Shown here in pieces: positions 61,264 to 64,000 of a stretch of 64,000 nucleotides of DNA (positions are counted from its first letter, which is position 1; every line of letters begins with the position of its first letter). The position numbers were made by a program, and so were the translations under genes. This DNA is from Diaminobutyricimonas aerilata (lineage in GTDB: Bacteria > Actinomycetota > Actinomycetes > Actinomycetales > Microbacteriaceae): positions 3,185,304 through 3,249,303 of the forward strand of contig NZ_PGFF01000001.1 in NCBI RefSeq assembly GCF_002797715.1, written 5' to 3'. Below the pieces are notes generated by a model that was given only the letters and a program-made list of their open reading frames with translations, had not been told where the DNA came from and did not search any database.

Positions 61264-61734
61264 TCAGGCGGTGTAGCGCTCCACGCGCAGCACGCAGGTG
61301 AGACCCTCGTCGGCGAGCTCCACACTCGTCTGCCAGTCGGCCGTGGCGCCCGCCTCGACGCCCGGCACGTCGACCTGCTTGAGCGCGCGGGTGTCGCTCT
61401 CGGGGTTCAACAGCGACACGTAGATGCGGTAGTCGGCGGGCGCGTCGGTCGGGTTGGTGACCGTGCCGACCACGTTCCAGGTGCCGTCGGCGAGCTCGCA
61501 CGAGGTGACTGCGGTGTCGCTCAGCGCCCCGACGAGGTTCTCGCCCGTTCCGGGCGGGTCGGTGACCTCGGTGATCCCGGGTGCCTCGGCCTGCTCCGTC
61601 TCGGTGGCCGACGGGGTCGGCTTCGGCTTCTCGGTGCCGGATGCGGTGCACCCGGTGAGCACGAGGGCGAGCGCCGTCAGCGCGGTCGCGACGGCCAGGA
61701 CGGGCGTGGCGGTGCGAGTGGGCTTGGCGGTCAT
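61264..61734 (-). CDS. Small secreted lipoprotein, unknown
   Basis: Lipoprotein of 156 residues with a signal peptide and lipobox LTGC at about residues 26-29. A Thr/Glu/Pro-rich linker (SATETEQAEAPGITEV) precedes a domain of about 90 residues resembling FxLYD-type immunoglobulin-like folds (WNVVGTVTNPTDAPADYRIY). Two Cys, in SCELADG and TCVLRV, probably form a disulfide. The ATG overlaps the stop of the large surface protein gene (ATGA), so they are co-translated and may interact at the cell surface. Confidence 0.85.
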   Translation of the reverse strand: MTAKPTRTATPVLAVATALTALALVLTGCTASGTEKPKPTPSATETEQAEAPGITEVTDPPGTGENLVGALSDTAVTSCELADGTWNVVGTVTNPTDAPADYRIYVSLLNPESDTRALKQVDVPGVEAGATADWQTSVELADEGLTCVLRVERYTA

Positions 61735-64000
61735 GCGAGGTCCTTCCGTCGGGCGGTTCGGGCGCCGAGTGCCAAGGCTAGGCCGCTCAGCAGCAGGAGA
61801 GCTGCGGCATAGCCGAGAGCCCCGACGTCGCCGCCGGTGCGCGCGAGTCCTCCCGATACCGGCGGAGCAGCGGGGGCGCCCGGGATCGGTCGCGCCGGCA
61901 GCGTGATGTCGGCCGTGTCCGCGGCCGTCACGGCGGTGCCCGCGTCGGCATCCGTCGCGATCGCCTCGGCGGCACCTGGCAGCACGCGGCCCTCGTCGAG
62001 CGGGGTGATGACGTACGTGGCGGTCGCGACGACGGACTGGCCGGGTAGCAGCACTCCCGGCTCCCCGGGCCACGCGTAGGTGATCGGCGACAGCCCCGCG
62101 CGACCGTCCGCCACCCGCACGTCGATGAGGGGACGGGTGCCGGTGTTGGTCACGACGTAGGTGTACTCGAGGGTGTCCCCGGCGAACCCGAGCTGGCCGG
62201 GGCGCAACGCGACCGACATGTCGAGCGCGATGGATGCCGCGTCGAGGATCCGCACCGAGGCGGAGCCGCTCGCCGTGGCCGGCTGACCGTCGGGACCGGT
62301 CCCGCTCACCGTGGCCGTGTTCGACACCGCGCCCGCCGTCACGTCGGCGTCGTCGATCACGTAGCGTGCCTCCGCCCGGAGCGTCTGGCCCGGCAGAAGG
62401 CGACCGGGCTCCCCCGGCCAGGTGAGCACGGGTGCCGAAAGCCACGGCAGCGGGTCGGTGAGCGTGACGTCGTCGAGGGTCACGTTGCCGGTGTTCGTCG
62501 CGGCGAACGTGTAGACGATGACGCCGCCCTGCTGCGCGTAGGTCTCGAGGCGGGAGGACTTGGTCAGCGACAGCGCCGGGTCCGCGGCGATGGCGATCGC
62601 GTCGTCGGCCTCGTCGAGCACCTCCACCCCGAGCGGGCTGTCGGCCGTGGCCGTGACCTCCGAGCCGAGGGTGCCGCGATCGACGTCGGCCTGGGTGAGC
62701 ACGTAGCGCGCGATCGCCGTCGCCTCCGCTCCCGGTGCGAGCACGCCCGCGCCGGCCGGCCAGGTGTACTCGATCGCCGAGAGTCCGCTCTGCGCGTCGA
62801 GCAGGGTCACGCCGGAGAGCGTCACGTTGCCGGTGTTGCGCACTCGGAAGCTGTACTCCACGACGTCGCCGGCGCGACCGGTGGCGCCCTCCGCGAGGCG
62901 CATCCGCTTCTCGACCTGGATGCGCGGGTCGGCGGCCACGGTCGGCACGACCGAGGGCGGCGACGAGGCGGTGACCTCGGTGCCCGAGAGCGTGGCACCG
63001 GATGCCGTGGCCACGTTGAGCACGGAACCGCGGTCGAGATCGGCCTGGGTGATGCGGTATCCGGCGGTCGCCTCCACCGCGGTGGCGGGCGGCAGCGCTC
63101 CGGCGGTGGCGGTCGGCCAGGCGCCGTATTCGATGGCGCCCAGTCCCGGCAGCGGGTCGTTGAGGCCGACACCGGTGAGGGTCGCCGTGCCGGTGTTCGC
63201 GACCGTGAAGCGGTAGGTGACGAGGTCGCCGACCCCACCCGCCCCGGTGAGCGTGCCCTGCTTGGTGACCGCGAGCGAGGTGGCCGGCGCCGCGAGCGGC
63301 ACCGTCGTCTGCCCGGACCGGTCGCTCACGGCCGGTCCGGTGGGCGGCGTGCCGGTCGCGGTCGAGACGTTGCGCACGGCGCCGGCGTCGACGTCGACCT
63401 GGGTCACCGTGCGGGTGGCGGTCGCGGTCGCGACCTGACCCGGAAGCAGCACACCCGGGGCACCCGGCCAAGTGAACGCCGGAGGGGTGAGGCCGTCGAC
63501 CGTGTTGGCGAGCGAGACGCCGCCGAGCGTGACGTTGCCGGTGTTGCGCACCTCGAAGGAGTACTCGATCGTGTCGCCGACCACTCCCGTGGCGCCGGCG
63601 GCGAGCGCCGCCGAGTGCGTCGTGGTGATGACGGGGGCCGCGACCGCCGTGGCGGTGGTGACCTCGTTCGAGACGCCGCTCACGACGACGCCGCGCGGCG
63701 ACGTGCCGATGGAGGTCGCCCGGTTGATCACCGAACCGCGGTCCACATCCGCCTGGGTGACCACGTAGGTGGCCGTGCCGATGGCGCTCGCGCCCGGTGC
63801 GAGGATGCCGGTCGTCGACGGGAAGTCGATGTCGGGCCGTGAGATGCCGGGCAGCTCGTCGCGCAGGCTGATGAGGCGCAGCGTCACGTTGCCGGTGTTG
63901 GTGATCTCGAACGAGTACGTGATGGTCTCGCCGACGGCGCCGGTGCCGGCGATCTCGGCGCTCTTGACCGTCGCGATGCCGGGGCGGTGCTCGACCGTCG
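61731..64000 (-). CDS. Repeat-built surface protein with LARTG sorting signal (partial)
   Basis: C-terminal 756 residues of a larger protein; the 5' end is beyond the right edge, and the frame is open to it. It consists of DUF11/DUF7507-type repeats of about 110 residues, five complete and one partial, each with a core like DTIEYSFEVRNTGNVTLGGV, then a LLPGQ and a TQADVDRG segment. The C-terminus carries GGLARTGGDVG, a hydrophobic helix and ARRKD. That is an LAxTG signal for a class E sortase, as on the adhesin at 22581. The repeats form a stalk; no catalytic domain is seen in this part. Confidence 0.88.
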   Translation of the reverse strand, partial: TVEHRPGIATVKSAEIAGTGAVGETITYSFEITNTGNVTLRLISLRDELPGISRPDIDFPSTTGILAPGASAIGTATYVVTQADVDRGSVINRATSIGTSPRGVVVSGVSNEVTTATAVAAPVITTTHSAALAAGATGVVGDTIEYSFEVRNTGNVTLGGVSLANTVDGLTPPAFTWPGAPGVLLPGQVATATATRTVTQVDVDAGAVRNVSTATGTPPTGPAVSDRSGQTTVPLAAPATSLAVTKQGTLTGAGGVGDLVTYRFTVANTGTATLTGVGLNDPLPGLGAIEYGAWPTATAGALPPATAVEATAGYRITQADLDRGSVLNVATASGATLSGTEVTASSPPSVVPTVAADPRIQVEKRMRLAEGATGRAGDVVEYSFRVRNTGNVTLSGVTLLDAQSGLSAIEYTWPAGAGVLAPGAEATAIARYVLTQADVDRGTLGSEVTATADSPLGVEVLDEADDAIAIAADPALSLTKSSRLETYAQQGGVIVYTFAATNTGNVTLDDVTLTDPLPWLSAPVLTWPGEPGRLLPGQTLRAEARYVIDDADVTAGAVSNTATVSGTGPDGQPATASGSASVRILDAASIALDMSVALRPGQLGFAGDTLEYTYVVTNTGTRPLIDVRVADGRAGLSPITYAWPGEPGVLLPGQSVVATATYVITPLDEGRVLPGAAEAIATDADAGTAVTAADTADITLPARPIPGAPAAPPVSGGLARTGGDVGALGYAAALLLLSGLALALGARTARRKDLA

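Overview
The window is high-GC (about 70%) actinobacterial chromosome, most likely from the Microbacteriaceae. The evidence is the strong G/C bias at third codon positions, the actinobacterial markers (a DUF3073 protein, PurS/PurQ/PurL as separate proteins, TIGR03943 and DUF2382 proteins), many starts that look leaderless, class-E-type sortase signals (LAxTG) on surface proteins, and intergenic 'GGTCTCGATACGGCGG...CTACTCGACC' repeats, which I recall from that family. It is almost fully coding: no gap without a gene exceeds 300 bases. I see no tRNA, rRNA, CRISPR array, insertion sequence or prophage.

Layout. 1-5.2 kb: a sugar-uptake operon (LacI regulator, binding protein, permease running off the left edge), divergent from a glycogen-debranching-type hydrolase, with paired operator-like sites between them. 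5.3-13.1 kb: flavin monooxygenase, DUF3073, Nudix, NAD synthetase, a UPF0718/TIGR03943 permease pair, and a Fpg/Nei glycosylase. 13.2-42.5 kb: a dispersed purine cluster (purM, purF, purD, purC, purS, purQ, purL; purA follows at 58.4 kb). Its members are separated by an NTF2-tailed ECF sigma factor with an FAD oxidoreductase, a sigma/anti-sigma/Ig-repeat fusion protein, an SdrD-type LASTG surface adhesin, hydrolases, acetyltransferases and an MscS channel. 42.5-54.1 kb: a TetR-controlled oxidoreductase operon with two perfect operators, ADP-ribosylglycohydrolase, a DUF559-like nuclease gene bracketed by two copies of one hairpin, a drug exporter, an FtsX-type ABC exporter divergent from a MarR operon, chorismate mutase and an acetyltransferase.

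54.2-57.8 kb holds the most coherent system. An ECF41-type sigma factor (WLPEP, DGGG and NPxKL motifs) sits between two paralogous NAD(P)H-binding epimerase-like genes. One of these heads an operon with a membrane protein and a free-standing copy of the sigma factor's NTF2-like tail. All three transcription units start behind the same promoter, CCTCACA-N15/16-CGTC. This predicts an autoregulated switch with a detached copy of its own control domain.

57.9-64 kb: an Ohr-like protein whose peroxidatic Cys is Ser, purA, an NTF2-like protein, a PRC-barrel/DUF2382 stress protein with a strong terminator, and a lipoprotein downstream of a large repeat-built LARTG surface protein that runs off the right edge.
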